A stretch of DNA of 35,986 nucleotides from Syntrophus aciditrophicus (lineage in GTDB: Bacteria; Desulfobacterota; Syntrophia; Syntrophales; UBA8958), in contig DYRD01000020.1 of the NCBI GenBank assembly GCA_020718905.1, forward strand, positions 1 to 35,986, given 5' to 3'. Of this stretch, positions 10,281-19,005 are shown piece after piece. The notes beneath the pieces were generated by a model that was not told the DNA's origin, did not search any database, and was given only the letters and a program-made list of their open reading frames with translations. The position numbers were made by a program, and so were the translations under genes. The stretch's first letter is position 1; each line of letters begins with the position of its first letter.

Positions 10281-10318
10281 AAAGAAAAAAGGACTTAAGC
10301 TTTGTCGCCTAAGTCCTT
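10281..10318 (-). terminator. Intrinsic terminator of tRNA-Ala
   Basis: On the minus strand, just beyond the tRNA-Ala 3' end, a perfect 9-bp stem (AAGGACTTA 10289-10297 with TAAGTCCTT 10310-10318, 12-base loop) runs straight into TTTTTTCTTT. This is a standard Rho-independent terminator layout. It also separates the tRNA from the convergent uvrA. Confidence 0.75.
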
Positions 10319-10326
10319 GGATTTTC

Positions 10327-10402
<76 letters not shown>

Positions 10403-10424
10403 GCTGTTTCGATTGGAGCCACCC

Positions 10425-10452
10425 AATATCATAGGCGTTAAAATATTGTCAA
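10425..10452 (-). promoter_or_regulatory. Promoter of tRNA-Ala, overlapping the stop of the radical SAM gene
   Basis: A perfect -35 TTGACA (10452-10447) and a GATATT -10 (10430-10425) are spaced by 16 bp, with initiation expected some 15 bases before the tRNA. The TGA stop of the upstream radical SAM gene (10451-10449) lies inside the TTGACA box. Confidence 0.55.
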
Positions 10453-12161
10453 CAGTTTTTCTCGGGAGAAAACTGTTGTGCCGCCTGAAATTCGCGGATG
10501 AGCACAGCCTTTGGTACGCCGGTGTCGATAAAATCCCAGGGAAGGGTTTCCGCTGTATCACGGCGGCGATAAACAAAGAAATCTGGGGGTATAGGGTCTT
10601 TCTTCAGGGCCTTGGACCAGACGCCCCGCTGGCGATGAAGGGCGAGGAGAAGCGCGCCGACGCGCCGGTCTCCCATGGCGAGCATCGCCTGGAGGTAGTT
10701 TCTTTTCGGCGGGTCCGCAATGATTTTAATGTTTCCCCGGCCTCGGAAGGCGTCCCCGATCTTCCTGATCTTCTTCTTGACGGTTTGGATGCTCTCGAGG
10801 GGGTGCCACTGAAAGGGGGTTCCCGCTTTGGGGATAAACTGATTGATGCTGACGGTGATCCTGCGGAAGCGTATCTCCCGCGGGCCCGTCGCCGGCAGGG
10901 AAAGCTGGGCAAGGCGCGTGATTAATTCGATTATGGCCTCGATATCCGCTGTTGTTTCCGTCGGCAGGCCGACCATGAAATAGAGGCGGACATGGAAGAA
11001 GCCGTTCTCCAGAAGATTTATCGCTCCCCGGATGATGTCTTCGTCCTGGATGCCTTTCCGGATGAGATCCCTCAGTCGTTGGGAGCCCGCTTCCGGGGCC
11101 AGGGCCAGGGTTTCTATGCCTCCTGCTTTGAGAAGGGCGAGAAGCGTCGGGGTAAGCTGGTCCAGCCGGAAAGAGCCCGCGCCGATCTTGCCTTGCCGGG
11201 AAAGGATATACCGGCAGATGTCGATCAGTTCGGGGTGATCCGAGACGGCCGTCCCGAGGAGACCGATTTTTTTCCCCGTTGTGAGGCCGCGGGTGATCGA
11301 TTTTTCCAGGTTTCCCCGTTTACGGAACCGGCTGGGGCGGTAGAGATACCCGGCGGCACAGAAGCGGCAGCCGCGCGCGCAGCCACGGCTGATCTCGGTC
11401 AGAAACATGGTACCGAAATCCGTGTCCGGCGACGAGATCACCGTCTCTGTCGCGAATGCCTGGATGTCGCGCGCCCATTGCTTGCTGATTTTGCGGGGAA
11501 GGGAAGGGTCGTGAGGGACCACCTCCCGAATTGGTCCGTCGGTCCTGTACCTGACACTGTATAAGGACGGGACATAGGCCCCCGGGACGTGCATTTGCAG
11601 CCTGAGAAGCTTGTCTTGCTTGGTTTCTTCAGCGTTTCCGGTACGGAGAAGGGTGGACAGAAATTCCGGCAGCATCGCCTCGGCCTCGCCGATGAGGAAA
11701 AGATCGAAAAAGTCCGCCAAGGGCTCCGGATTCATGGTGATGCAGATGCCGCCGCCGATGATGACGGGGTCCGACTCGTCGCGTTCATGGGCAAGGAGCT
11801 TGATGCCTGCCATGTCCAGCATTTTGAGAATGTGGGGATAATCGTTTTCAAAGGAGATGGAAAAGGCGATGATATCGAAATCCCGGAGCGGTTTCTGGGA
11901 TTCGAGGCTGAAAAGGGAGAGGGGCCCCGGGGCGAAGTAACCTTCGTCCCCGGGTTCGGGAAGGAAAACACGTTCACACAGAACGGACGGATGTTGATTC
12001 AAGAGGGAGTATACGGTCTGAAAACCCAAGTTGTCCATGCCCGTCCGGTATTGATTCGGATAGGCTAAACAGATGCTTAAAGAGTTTCCCCATAACTTTT
12101 TCTCATAACCGTCTTCGCGGGTTAATAAGTCCTTGTATTTTTTCTTGACTGCCCAGGACAT
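10449..12161 (-). CDS. Radical SAM protein (TIGR03960-like), function unknown
   Basis: The 570-residue protein carries the radical SAM cluster motif CARGCRFCAAG (C261, C265, C268), which binds a [4Fe-4S] cluster and S-adenosylmethionine. The N-terminal 200 residues resemble the B12-binding-like fold seen in this family (DIIAFSISFENDYPHILKML, PVIIGGGICITMNPEPLADFF). After the barrel come a GLPTET motif and a C-terminal helical part. From memory it fits the rSAM group often found near ribonuclease G and a DUF2344 partner; neither is present here, and the substrate is not known. It starts 9 bases after ftsZ and so is the last gene of the division operon. The stop overlaps the tRNA-Ala promoter. 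Confidence 0.82.
   Translation of the reverse strand: MSWAVKKKYKDLLTREDGYEKKLWGNSLSICLAYPNQYRTGMDNLGFQTVYSLLNQHPSVLCERVFLPEPGDEGYFAPGPLSLFSLESQKPLRDFDIIAFSISFENDYPHILKMLDMAGIKLLAHERDESDPVIIGGGICITMNPEPLADFFDLFLIGEAEAMLPEFLSTLLRTGNAEETKQDKLLRLQMHVPGAYVPSLYSVRYRTDGPIREVVPHDPSLPRKISKQWARDIQAFATETVISSPDTDFGTMFLTEISRGCARGCRFCAAGYLYRPSRFRKRGNLEKSITRGLTTGKKIGLLGTAVSDHPELIDICRYILSRQGKIGAGSFRLDQLTPTLLALLKAGGIETLALAPEAGSQRLRDLIRKGIQDEDIIRGAINLLENGFFHVRLYFMVGLPTETTADIEAIIELITRLAQLSLPATGPREIRFRRITVSINQFIPKAGTPFQWHPLESIQTVKKKIRKIGDAFRGRGNIKIIADPPKRNYLQAMLAMGDRRVGALLLALHRQRGVWSKALKKDPIPPDFFVYRRRDTAETLPWDFIDTGVPKAVLIREFQAAQQFSPEKNC
10451..10477. repeat. Palindrome at the 3' end of the radical SAM gene
   Basis: A 12-bp inverted repeat with one bulged base (AACAGTTTT-T-CTC against GAGAAAACTGTT) covers the last codons and stop of the gene and touches the -35 box of tRNA-Ala. 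No T-run follows on the minus strand. It may be a transcript-end structure or a protein site, and either role is inference. Confidence 0.5.
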
Positions 12162-12170
12162 TCGGCCCCG

Positions 12171-13325
12171 TCAGTCGGCCTGCCTTCTCAGGAAAGTCGG
12201 AATTTCGAGATCGGGGTCGTCGTTGTCCTCGATCATGCCCATCTTTACCGTGGGCAACTGGTCGATAGGCCTGTTGTCTTTACGAAGATAAGCGGGCTTG
12301 GAGATGTCTTCCCTTTTGTGCCCGTTCATGCCAGGCATATTCACGAGGTTGTTCTTCCGGCGGTTCAGATCTTCGAAGCCCGTGGCAATAACGGTAATTC
12401 TGATTTCATCACCCATAGTTTCGTCGATGACGGTGCCGAAGATAATATTGGCGTCTTCATGGGCTTCCGCCTGGATCAGCGAGGAGGCTTCATTGACTTC
12501 GAAAAGGCTCATATTCGGACCGCCGGTGATATTGAGCAGTACTCCATGGGCCCCCTGAATACTGTTGTCTTCCAGCAACGGAGAAGAGATTGCCCGCTGT
12601 GCGGCTTCGACGGCGCGGTTTTCGCCGCTTGCCGTTCCGGTTCCCATCATGGCCAGGCCCATGCTCGACATGGTGTTCTTCACATCGGCGAAATCCAGGT
12701 TGATCAAACCCGGGATGATGATAAGATCGGAGATGCCTTTAACGGCGTGATAAAGGATGTCGTCGGCTTTTTTGAAGGCTTCGAGAAGGGACAGGTTGCG
12801 TCCCCCCAAACTCAGCAGCCGCTGGTTGGGAACGACAATGAGGGTATCGACGATTCTCCGCAGTTCGTCGACCCCTTCTTCGGCCTGACAATTCCGGCGT
12901 TTCCCTTCAAACTGGAAAGGTTTCGTCACCACCGCCACCGTCAGGGCATCGAGTTCCTTGCATATCTCGGCGATGACCGGGGCGGCTCCCGTTCCCGTAC
13001 CCCCGCCGAGGCCGGCGGTAATGAACACCATGTCGGCCCCTTCCAGGTGTTCTCGAAGTCTGTCTTTTGCTTCCATGGCGGCCTGTTTCCCCACATCGGG
13101 ATTGGCCCCGGCGCCGAGACCCCTTGTCGCCTCGGCCCCGAGCTGGATCTTGGTGGGAGAAACCGACGCCCCGAGGGCCTGCGTATCGGTGTTGGCAACG
13201 ATAAAATCGACGCCCTTGAGATCGTAGGCGATCATCGTGTTTACCGCATTGCCGCCGCCGCCGCCGATCCCGATCACCTTGATCCTTGCGGTGCTTGCTG
13301 TAGTTAATTCCGTTAGTTCAAACAT
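12171..13325 (-). CDS. ftsZ: Cell division protein FtsZ
   Basis: FtsZ is the tubulin-like GTPase that forms the Z ring. The 384 residues show the GTP-binding signature GGGTGTG at 107-113, the [12 protein letters not shown] phosphate loop near 17-28, and the T7 synergy loop region INLDFADVK. The conserved C-terminal peptide [16 protein letters not shown] binds FtsA and other partners. The start is supported by AGGGAAGG a few bases upstream. It follows ftsA by 14 bases and precedes the radical SAM gene by 9. Nothing is missing or unusual in the core. Confidence 0.98.
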   Translation of the reverse strand: MFELTELTTASTARIKVIGIGGGGGNAVNTMIAYDLKGVDFIVANTDTQALGASVSPTKIQLGAEATRGLGAGANPDVGKQAAMEAKDRLREHLEGADMVFITAGLGGGTGTGAAPVIAEICKELDALTVAVVTKPFQFEGKRRNCQAEEGVDELRRIVDTLIVVPNQRLLSLGGRNLSLLEAFKKADDILYHAVKGISDLIIIPGLINLDFADVKNTMSSMGLAMMGTGTASGENRAVEAAQRAISSPLLEDNSIQGAHGVLLNITGGPNMSLFEVNEASSLIQAEAHEDANIIFGTVIDETMGDEIRITVIATGFEDLNRRKNNLVNMPGMNGHKREDISKPAYLRKDNRPIDQLPTVKMGMIEDNDDPDLEIPTFLRRQAD

Positions 13326-13339
13326 GTCCTTCCCTCCCC

Positions 13340-14566
13340 TTAAAAGAATTCAATAAACCATTTTTTTATTCTGCGAAACCAATCTCCAAAGGAACCGCTC
13401 TCCCCTCTCCGCAGGGTTTCTTTGGAAATGTTTTTGCTGCCATAAACAATAAGCCCCACCCCGGTTGCGTAAATGGGACTGTTGACGACATCGGTCAGAC
13501 CGCCGATTCCCATGGGACACCCTCTGCGTACGGGCATATTGAATACCTGCTCGGCAAGTTCCGTCATGCCCTCCATGATGGATGCCCCGCCGGTGAGGAC
13601 GACGCCCGCGGCCATAAGATCCTCATAACCGGAGCGGATGAGTTCCTTATAGGACAGACCGAGGATTTCTTCCATGCGGGGTTCGATAATGCGACCAAGG
13701 ATCTGGCGGGACACCTCTCGCGGTTCCCGTCCGCCGACGCTGGGGACCTCTATGGTTTCATCCTTGGGAATCAGGGATGAATAAGCGCAGCCGTATTTGA
13801 TCTTGAGCTTTTCCGCCTCGGTGACGGGGGTACGGAGACCCGTGGCAATGTCACTGGTTACATAATTTCCCCCGACGGGCAGAACGGCCGTATGTTTTAT
13901 GCTGCCCTCTGCAAAAACGGCGATGTCCGTTGTCCCTCCTCCGACATCAAGCATGATCACGCCGAGATCTTTTTCATCATTGCTCAGGACCGCCTCGCTG
14001 GAGGCCAGTTGCTCAAGGACGATCTCATCGATGTCCAGCCCGACGCGACTGACCGATTTAGCGATATTCTGAATGGATGCCGAGGCCCCCGTGACAATAT
14101 GAACTTTCGCTTCCAGGCGGACGCCGGACATACCGATAGGATCACGAATGCCATCCTGTTCATCAACGATATAGGACTGGGGCAGCGTATGGAGGATTTC
14201 CCGATCCATGGGGATGGCAATGGCCTTCGATGCTTCGACGGCCCGCTGGACATCTTCGTCATCCACTTCCCGGCCTTTAACGGCGACGATGCCCAGGCTG
14301 TTCTGACTCTTGATATGTCCGCCGGCGATGCCGACGTAGACGGAGTGGATTTCACACCCCGACTGGTGTTCGGCTTCTTCAATCGCCTTCTTGATTGCCT
14401 CTACGGTGCTGTCGATGTTGACTACTACCCCTTTCCGCAATCCTTCGGAAGGGGTGGAACCGATGCCGATGATATCGATGCCCTGATCGGTGATCTCACC
14501 GATGATGGTACAGGTCTTCGTGGTTCCGATATCCAGACCAACGATCACATTTGATTTTTTAGCCAT
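13340..14566 (-). CDS. ftsA: Cell division protein FtsA
   Basis: FtsA is the actin-like ATPase that tethers FtsZ to the inner membrane. Recognisable parts are the phosphate 1 motif [15 protein letters not shown] and the 1C insertion ([20 protein letters not shown]). The phosphate 2 motif [13 protein letters not shown] and the adenosine motif [12 protein letters not shown] are also present, with a C-terminal amphipathic helix ([15 protein letters not shown]) for membrane binding. The start at MAKKSNV is preferred because AGGGAGA lies about 7 bases upstream. An in-frame start at 14596 would overlap the end of ftsQ. About 408 residues, normal for the family. Confidence 0.97.
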   Translation of the reverse strand: MAKKSNVIVGLDIGTTKTCTIIGEITDQGIDIIGIGSTPSEGLRKGVVVNIDSTVEAIKKAIEEAEHQSGCEIHSVYVGIAGGHIKSQNSLGIVAVKGREVDDEDVQRAVEASKAIAIPMDREILHTLPQSYIVDEQDGIRDPIGMSGVRLEAKVHIVTGASASIQNIAKSVSRVGLDIDEIVLEQLASSEAVLSNDEKDLGVIMLDVGGGTTDIAVFAEGSIKHTAVLPVGGNYVTSDIATGLRTPVTEAEKLKIKYGCAYSSLIPKDETIEVPSVGGREPREVSRQILGRIIEPRMEEILGLSYKELIRSGYEDLMAAGVVLTGGASIMEGMTELAEQVFNMPVRRGCPMGIGGLTDVVNSPIYATGVGLIVYGSKNISKETLRRGESGSFGDWFRRIKKWFIEFF

Positions 14567-14592
14567 GAACGTCTCCCTTTTTCCTTTTCTTC

Positions 14593-15459
14593 TCATGTCT
14601 TGAATTCTTTCCTGGTCCCCGAGGTAACGGCAGGCGGCAGGATATCCCGACGCTGCACCGTTATCTTTACGGGATCGCTCAGGTCAATATACAAGTGTTC
14701 CTTTTTCTGATACCTGCGTTCCAGATCGACCATTACGGGAGGGAGACGCCTGAATTTATTCTCATAGTTGTCGAATCCCAAATGTAGGCACAAACCGGTG
14801 TTAGTAAAGACGGACAGTCCAAAGCGCCCGTTGCCGTTGATTTCAGATATATTTTTAATATTTGGGAAATCCGTGGCTGTGGAGAGATACCTAAGCAGGC
14901 CCAGGGTCCTCCCCATGAGTACTTGGGTGTCCTTGTCCGTTCCCTGATAGCCCGTTAAAATGGGCAGATCCATCTCATCGTTCATTTCGAGTTTTTTAAA
15001 GGTAACGCCATTGATATCCATAAGATAAAAACTATTGTCCTTTTTCACCAAAGATACGGCCGTTCTCTCCCGCAGGTCGATAATGAGCCGGTTGGGGAGT
15101 TCCCTGCCTACATAAGCATCCTTGATCCAGGGGTTGACCATGATCTTTTTCTGCACATCCCTGAGGCTTATGGCAAAAATATTCTGGCGGGTCTTGACGG
15201 CGGCCAGGGAGAGGATCTCTTGCTCCGTCAATTCCTTGCAGCCCCGGACGGTGATTTCACGGATGGCGAAGTAGGGATGAAAGATCAGATACAGGTAGCC
15301 CATAATCAGCAGCACCGCCATTATGCCTATCCCCGATAAGGCCAGCGATGCCGTCAGGACCTCCTTGATAGTTGCCTTTGCCCGCCGGCGCAGGCGATGT
15401 TTCCGTACCTCGTAGCGGTAGGTGTTACCTTTTCCCCGGCGCTTAGACCAGCCCTTCAC
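14593..15459 (-). CDS. ftsQ: Cell division protein FtsQ
   Basis: FtsQ is a single-pass inner-membrane protein that links early and late divisome proteins through its POTRA domain. A basic cytoplasmic tail (about 1-33) precedes one membrane segment at about 35-60. The POTRA domain follows (FAIREITVRGCKELTEQEIL) and then the FtsQ beta domain, ending near LYIDLSDPVKITVQ. The start is GTG, overlapping the murB stop as GTGA, with GGAGAAG upstream. Translation is therefore coupled to murB. No ddl gene stands before it, unlike in E. coli. Confidence 0.93.
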   Translation of the reverse strand: MKGWSKRRGKGNTYRYEVRKHRLRRRAKATIKEVLTASLALSGIGIMAVLLIMGYLYLIFHPYFAIREITVRGCKELTEQEILSLAAVKTRQNIFAISLRDVQKKIMVNPWIKDAYVGRELPNRLIIDLRERTAVSLVKKDNSFYLMDINGVTFKKLEMNDEMDLPILTGYQGTDKDTQVLMGRTLGLLRYLSTATDFPNIKNISEINGNGRFGLSVFTNTGLCLHLGFDNYENKFRRLPPVMVDLERRYQKKEHLYIDLSDPVKITVQRRDILPPAVTSGTRKEFKT

Positions 15460-16379
15460 AGCTCTTCTCCGATGGTTATTACTTCCGTCTCCAGGTGGAT
15501 ACCTCTTTCCCGGAGGACTTTTTCCTGGATGTTCCGGATGAGATCAAGGACATCCCTTGCTTTTGCCTCTCCCGTATTTACAATAAAATTACCGTGTTTT
15601 TCCGATACCTTTACCCCGCCGATCCGTAAACCCTTCAGCCCCAGTTCGTCGATGATCTTACCTGCCGGCTGCCCCTGGGGATTCTTGAAGACAGATCCGG
15701 CGCTCCGGTATTCCAGCGGATGTTTTTCTTTGCGCATGCTCCTGATGGCGGCGATTCCTTCTCTGACCATTTCTTTGTCGCCCCGGGAGAGACGGAAGGT
15801 TGCCGCCAGAATGACGGCGCCTTTTTCCGGCAAGATAAAGCGTCGATATTCAAATTGAAGCTGCCCATGCGGCCAGTTACGCACTTTCCCCCGGGCATCC
15901 ATGAGCATCAGTTCTGCGAGGGCGTCCTTGATCTCTCGGCCATAGGCCCCGGCGTTCATGATCACGGCGCCGCCGACGCTCCCCGGAATGCCGGCACAGA
16001 ATTCCAGCCCTGTCATTCCTGCCGCTGCGGACAGATTGACCAGAGCGGAAAGGGACGCTCCGGCGTCGGCCTGCAAGAAATACTCACCGGCGGGATCCCG
16101 GAAAAGTTTGCAATCATGCAGATGCTTGAGGCCAATGATGACCCCCCGGAAACCGCCGTCCCGTACGATCAGATTTGTCCAGTTGCCGACGGGAACGTAG
16201 GGAATGTTTTGTCTTCCGAGCAAGGATAACAGGTCGCGCAACTGCTCCCTGTTCCCGGGAAAAGCGAGGGCCTGGGCGGCACCGCCGACACCCATGGAGG
16301 TATGGCGGCTCAATGGCTCATCAAAGAGGATATCTCCTCCCATCAATCTCTGCAGTTCCTCGCGCAATGCTTCGTTCAT
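15456..16379 (-). CDS. murB: UDP-N-acetylenolpyruvoylglucosamine reductase MurB
   Basis: MurB reduces the enolpyruvyl group to lactate with NADPH and FAD, giving UDP-MurNAc. The FAD-binding domain is clear (YVPVGNWTNLIVRDGGFRG; GLEFCAGIPGSVGGAVIMNAGAYG). The catalytic serine lies in RSAGSVFKNPQG and the late glutamate region in HLETEVITIG, as in the shorter type II MurB enzymes. I start it at the ATG overlapping the murC stop as ATGA (307 residues). A start at 16421 would need a 46-base overlap with murC. It overlaps ftsQ by 4 bases at the other end. Confidence 0.96.
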   Translation of the reverse strand: MNEALREELQRLMGGDILFDEPLSRHTSMGVGGAAQALAFPGNREQLRDLLSLLGRQNIPYVPVGNWTNLIVRDGGFRGVIIGLKHLHDCKLFRDPAGEYFLQADAGASLSALVNLSAAAGMTGLEFCAGIPGSVGGAVIMNAGAYGREIKDALAELMLMDARGKVRNWPHGQLQFEYRRFILPEKGAVILAATFRLSRGDKEMVREGIAAIRSMRKEKHPLEYRSAGSVFKNPQGQPAGKIIDELGLKGLRIGGVKVSEKHGNFIVNTGEAKARDVLDLIRNIQEKVLRERGIHLETEVITIGEEL

Positions 16380-17776
16380 CCCTGGGCTGCCCTCTGCAAA
16401 TACTCCTCGCCTATCTTCCATACCGTCCCCGCCCCCTGGGTGATTATGGCATCTCCGGGGCCGGCGATGACGAGCAGCTTGTCAATAATGTCTTTAAAAT
16501 CGGCGATATACAAAACTTCCTGGGAACCACGTTCCCGGATTGCGGCGGCGAGTAGCTCCGCATGGACCCCCGGGATAGGTTGTTCGCTTGCCGCATAAAT
16601 ATCCGTAATGATCAGGATGTCGGCGTCGGGAAAAGCTTCGATGAATTCCTGGAACAGCGCCTTGGTCCGGGTATAGCGGTGGGGTTGGAAGATTATGATC
16701 ATTTTGCCCTTCCAGACGTGTCTTGCCGCCGCCAGAGTCGCCCTGATTTCCGTCGGGTGATGACCGTAATCGTCAATAACGGTCACTTCCCGGGCCGTTC
16801 CTTTAACTTCAAGCCGCCGGTGCACTCCCGTATAGGTTTTGAGCCCAGCGGCGATGGTCTTAAAATCCATATCAATTTCCCTCGCCACGGCGATGGTGGC
16901 CAAGGCATTGTAGACATTGAATATTCCGGGAACATTAAGGCTGGCGATACCGAGACGCTGTTCCCGTTGCCATACGGTGAAGGTTGTCGATGCCCCGCGA
17001 ATGTCGATATCCGTAGCCCGGTAGTCTGCGGGGGTGGTTATCCCGTAGGTGATAGTTTTTCTCTTGATTTGCGGGAGAATCTCTTGGACGTGTCCGTCAT
17101 CGAGGCAGAGCACCGTAGATCCGTAAAAGGGCACGATATTGGCGAATTGCCGGAAGGCGTCTTTGATTTCATCAATATCCCGGTAATAGTCGAGATGTTC
17201 CCGGTCAATGTTGGTGATTACGGCGATGCAGGGGGCCAGTTTGAGAAAGGACCCGTCGCTTTCGTCCGCTTCGGCCACAATGATTTCACCGTCTCCCATC
17301 TTGGCGTTGCTGCCGATACTGGCCAATTTTCCCCCGATGACCATGGTCGGGTCCAGACAGCCATAGGCCATTACCGTAGCAAGCATGGATGTTGTTGATG
17401 TTTTGCCGTGACTTCCTGAAACGGCGATGGAAAACTTCATCTTGAGAAGCTCCGCCAACATCTCCGCCCGGGGAATTACCGGTATATTGCGCCGGTGGGC
17501 CTCGGTAACCTCCGGGTTATCCTTCTTGACCGCCGTAGAGGTTACGACGACATCGGCGTCGCCGACATGGGATTCATGGTGGCCCTTGTAGATGACGGCG
17601 CCGAGGGAGGTCAGGCGCTGGGTAATCTCCGTCTGCCCGAGATCCGAGCCGGTAATCCCATAGCCAAGGTTCAGGAGCACCTCGGCGATGCCGCTCATGC
17701 CGACGCCGCCGATGCCGACGAAATGGACCGTTCTGATCTTGTGACGCATGCTGTCGATTCTTCTTGTATCTATCAT
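16376..17776 (-). CDS. murC: UDP-N-acetylmuramate--L-alanine ligase MurC
   Basis: MurC adds L-Ala to UDP-MurNAc with ATP, the first amino-acid step of peptidoglycan precursor synthesis. The protein has the N-terminal Rossmann motif HFVGIGGVGMSGIAEVL and the P-loop SGSHGKTSTTSM. It also has the EADESDGSF and HLDYY motifs and the DDYGHHPTEI stretch of the C-terminal domain. 466 residues is typical. AGGTGA lies about 7 bases before the ATG at 17776; an alternative ATG at 17749 starts just before HKIRTVHFVG. A 15-bp inverted repeat fills the 62-base gap from murG. Confidence 0.97.
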   Translation of the reverse strand: MIDTRRIDSMRHKIRTVHFVGIGGVGMSGIAEVLLNLGYGITGSDLGQTEITQRLTSLGAVIYKGHHESHVGDADVVVTSTAVKKDNPEVTEAHRRNIPVIPRAEMLAELLKMKFSIAVSGSHGKTSTTSMLATVMAYGCLDPTMVIGGKLASIGSNAKMGDGEIIVAEADESDGSFLKLAPCIAVITNIDREHLDYYRDIDEIKDAFRQFANIVPFYGSTVLCLDDGHVQEILPQIKRKTITYGITTPADYRATDIDIRGASTTFTVWQREQRLGIASLNVPGIFNVYNALATIAVAREIDMDFKTIAAGLKTYTGVHRRLEVKGTAREVTVIDDYGHHPTEIRATLAAARHVWKGKMIIIFQPHRYTRTKALFQEFIEAFPDADILIITDIYAASEQPIPGVHAELLAAAIRERGSQEVLYIADFKDIIDKLLVIAGPGDAIITQGAGTVWKIGEEYLQRAAQG

Positions 17777-17796
17777 AAATATTCACCTGTCTTGGA

Positions 17797-17856
17797 TGGG
17801 GCCAGACTCACTAATTGACATTTAGCACTGAACGTCCATTAGTGAGTCTGGCTCCG
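17797..17856. repeat. Long perfect inverted repeat between murG and murC
   Basis: Arms of 15 bases, GCCAGACTCACTAAT at 17801-17815 and its exact complement at 17838-17852, are extended to about 19 bp by GG/CC pairs and two G-T pairs. Inside the loop a further short stem can form (GACGTT with AATGTC), so the whole 60 bases would fold into one long hairpin. The right arm encodes the last residues and stop of murG. The shape, and the GGGGCCAGACTCACTAA arm, recall the palindromic units associated with Y1/RAYT transposases in deltaproteobacteria; that link is from memory and not verified here. Confidence 0.8.
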
Positions 17857-18936
17857 GATAATTTTTATGCAGGCCGCCGCCACGTCGTCGGCGGCGCGAA
17901 AGTTTCCTAACGCTTTGGATTTAAGGCTCATATCCTCAATTAATGCGGGGTTGTCGATCAGTCTGGCAATCGTATCCGCCAGATGACGTCCGGAGAGCTC
18001 CTTTTCCGGGATCATGATTGCGGCCTGGGCATGGACGAGGATCTCGGCGTTCTTAGTCTGATGGTCGTGAATGGCGAAAGGAAAGGGAACGAAAATCGCC
18101 GCCTTGCCCAGAGCGGTTATCTCGGCGACGGAGGTGGCGCCGGCCCGGCAGATGATCAGATCCGCCTCCCCGTAAGCCTTGGCCATATCCATGATAAAGG
18201 GGTGCACTTCGGCGTTCATATTAAGCCTTTTATAGGCGTCCCTGGTTTCCCGGACATCCTTTTCTCCCGTCTGATGAACGAATTTAAGCTTCTCCCTTGC
18301 CCCCGCCAATTCGGCGGCGGCGGCCAGAACGGCCATATTGATGGCATGGGCGCCCTGGCTGCCGCCGAAAATGAGCATCTGAAAGGGTTTCCCCGCTGCC
18401 TTTTCAACCATTTCCGGGACGGCGGCAATGGCCGCGCGGATCGGATTGCCTGTGACCACGCTCTTCGCGGCAGGAAACCACTGCCCCCGGTCCGGAAAGG
18501 ACAGGAATATTTTGTCGGCGAACTTGCTCAAAATGCGATTTGTCACTCCGGGCAAGGCATTCTGCTCGGCGACGGCCGTATTTATTCCCATAAGATGGGC
18601 CGCCAGAACCGCCGGTCCCGACGCATACCCGCCTACGCCAATGACGATATGGGGAGAATATTTTTTTATTATCTTATATGCCTGCATCATGCTTCCCGGT
18701 ATCTTGCACGCGGCCTGGATGGATCTTTTCAAGGAACGTCCCTTGATTCCCTCAATATCCAGGGTTGCCAGGGGATATCCCAGTTCTTTAAGAACGCGTT
18801 TTTCCAAACCCCGGTCGGTGCCCACGAAGAGGATCTCATTTCCCCTGTCCCTTCTCAGAAAGGCCTCGGCGATGGCAATCCCGGGGAAAAGATGCCCTCC
18901 CGTACCCCCTCCTGCGATCATGATCTTCACCGTCAC
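17839..18936 (-). CDS. murG: UDP-GlcNAc:lipid I transferase MurG
   Basis: MurG adds GlcNAc to lipid I at the inner face of the membrane, making lipid II. The GT-B fold motifs are visible: GGGTGGHLFPGIAIAE near the N-terminus, GVGGYASGPAVLAA, AVAEQNALPGVTNR, LIFGGSQGAHAIN and the donor-site stretch ICRAGATSVAEI. The start is a GTG (MTVKIMIAGGG); a second GTG two codons later has better ribosome-binding-site spacing (AGGGGGT). The final codons for SQTH and the TAA stop lie inside an inverted repeat, so the natural end of the gene was probably replaced there. The catalytic core is complete. Confidence 0.96.
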   Translation of the reverse strand: MTVKIMIAGGGTGGHLFPGIAIAEAFLRRDRGNEILFVGTDRGLEKRVLKELGYPLATLDIEGIKGRSLKRSIQAACKIPGSMMQAYKIIKKYSPHIVIGVGGYASGPAVLAAHLMGINTAVAEQNALPGVTNRILSKFADKIFLSFPDRGQWFPAAKSVVTGNPIRAAIAAVPEMVEKAAGKPFQMLIFGGSQGAHAINMAVLAAAAELAGAREKLKFVHQTGEKDVRETRDAYKRLNMNAEVHPFIMDMAKAYGEADLIICRAGATSVAEITALGKAAIFVPFPFAIHDHQTKNAEILVHAQAAIMIPEKELSGRHLADTIARLIDNPALIEDMSLKSKALGNFRAADDVAAACIKIIRSQTH

Positions 18937-19005
18937 CCCCTGAATCCAGCTCCACCCCGGCCCTTCTCTTGAAGAGGAGGCGAGACAATTCTTATTGCGT
19001 AGCCG

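Noticed and set aside
10115-10312. A 65-codon plus-strand frame right after uvrA
   Set aside because: It begins with a GTG only because the uvrA stop ends there, has no ribosome binding site, reads through a hairpin and the tRNA-Ala terminator, and resembles no protein I know.
12318-13307. A 329-codon plus-strand frame opposite ftsZ
   Set aside because: Covers almost exactly the ftsZ coding region in antisense and has no recognisable motif.
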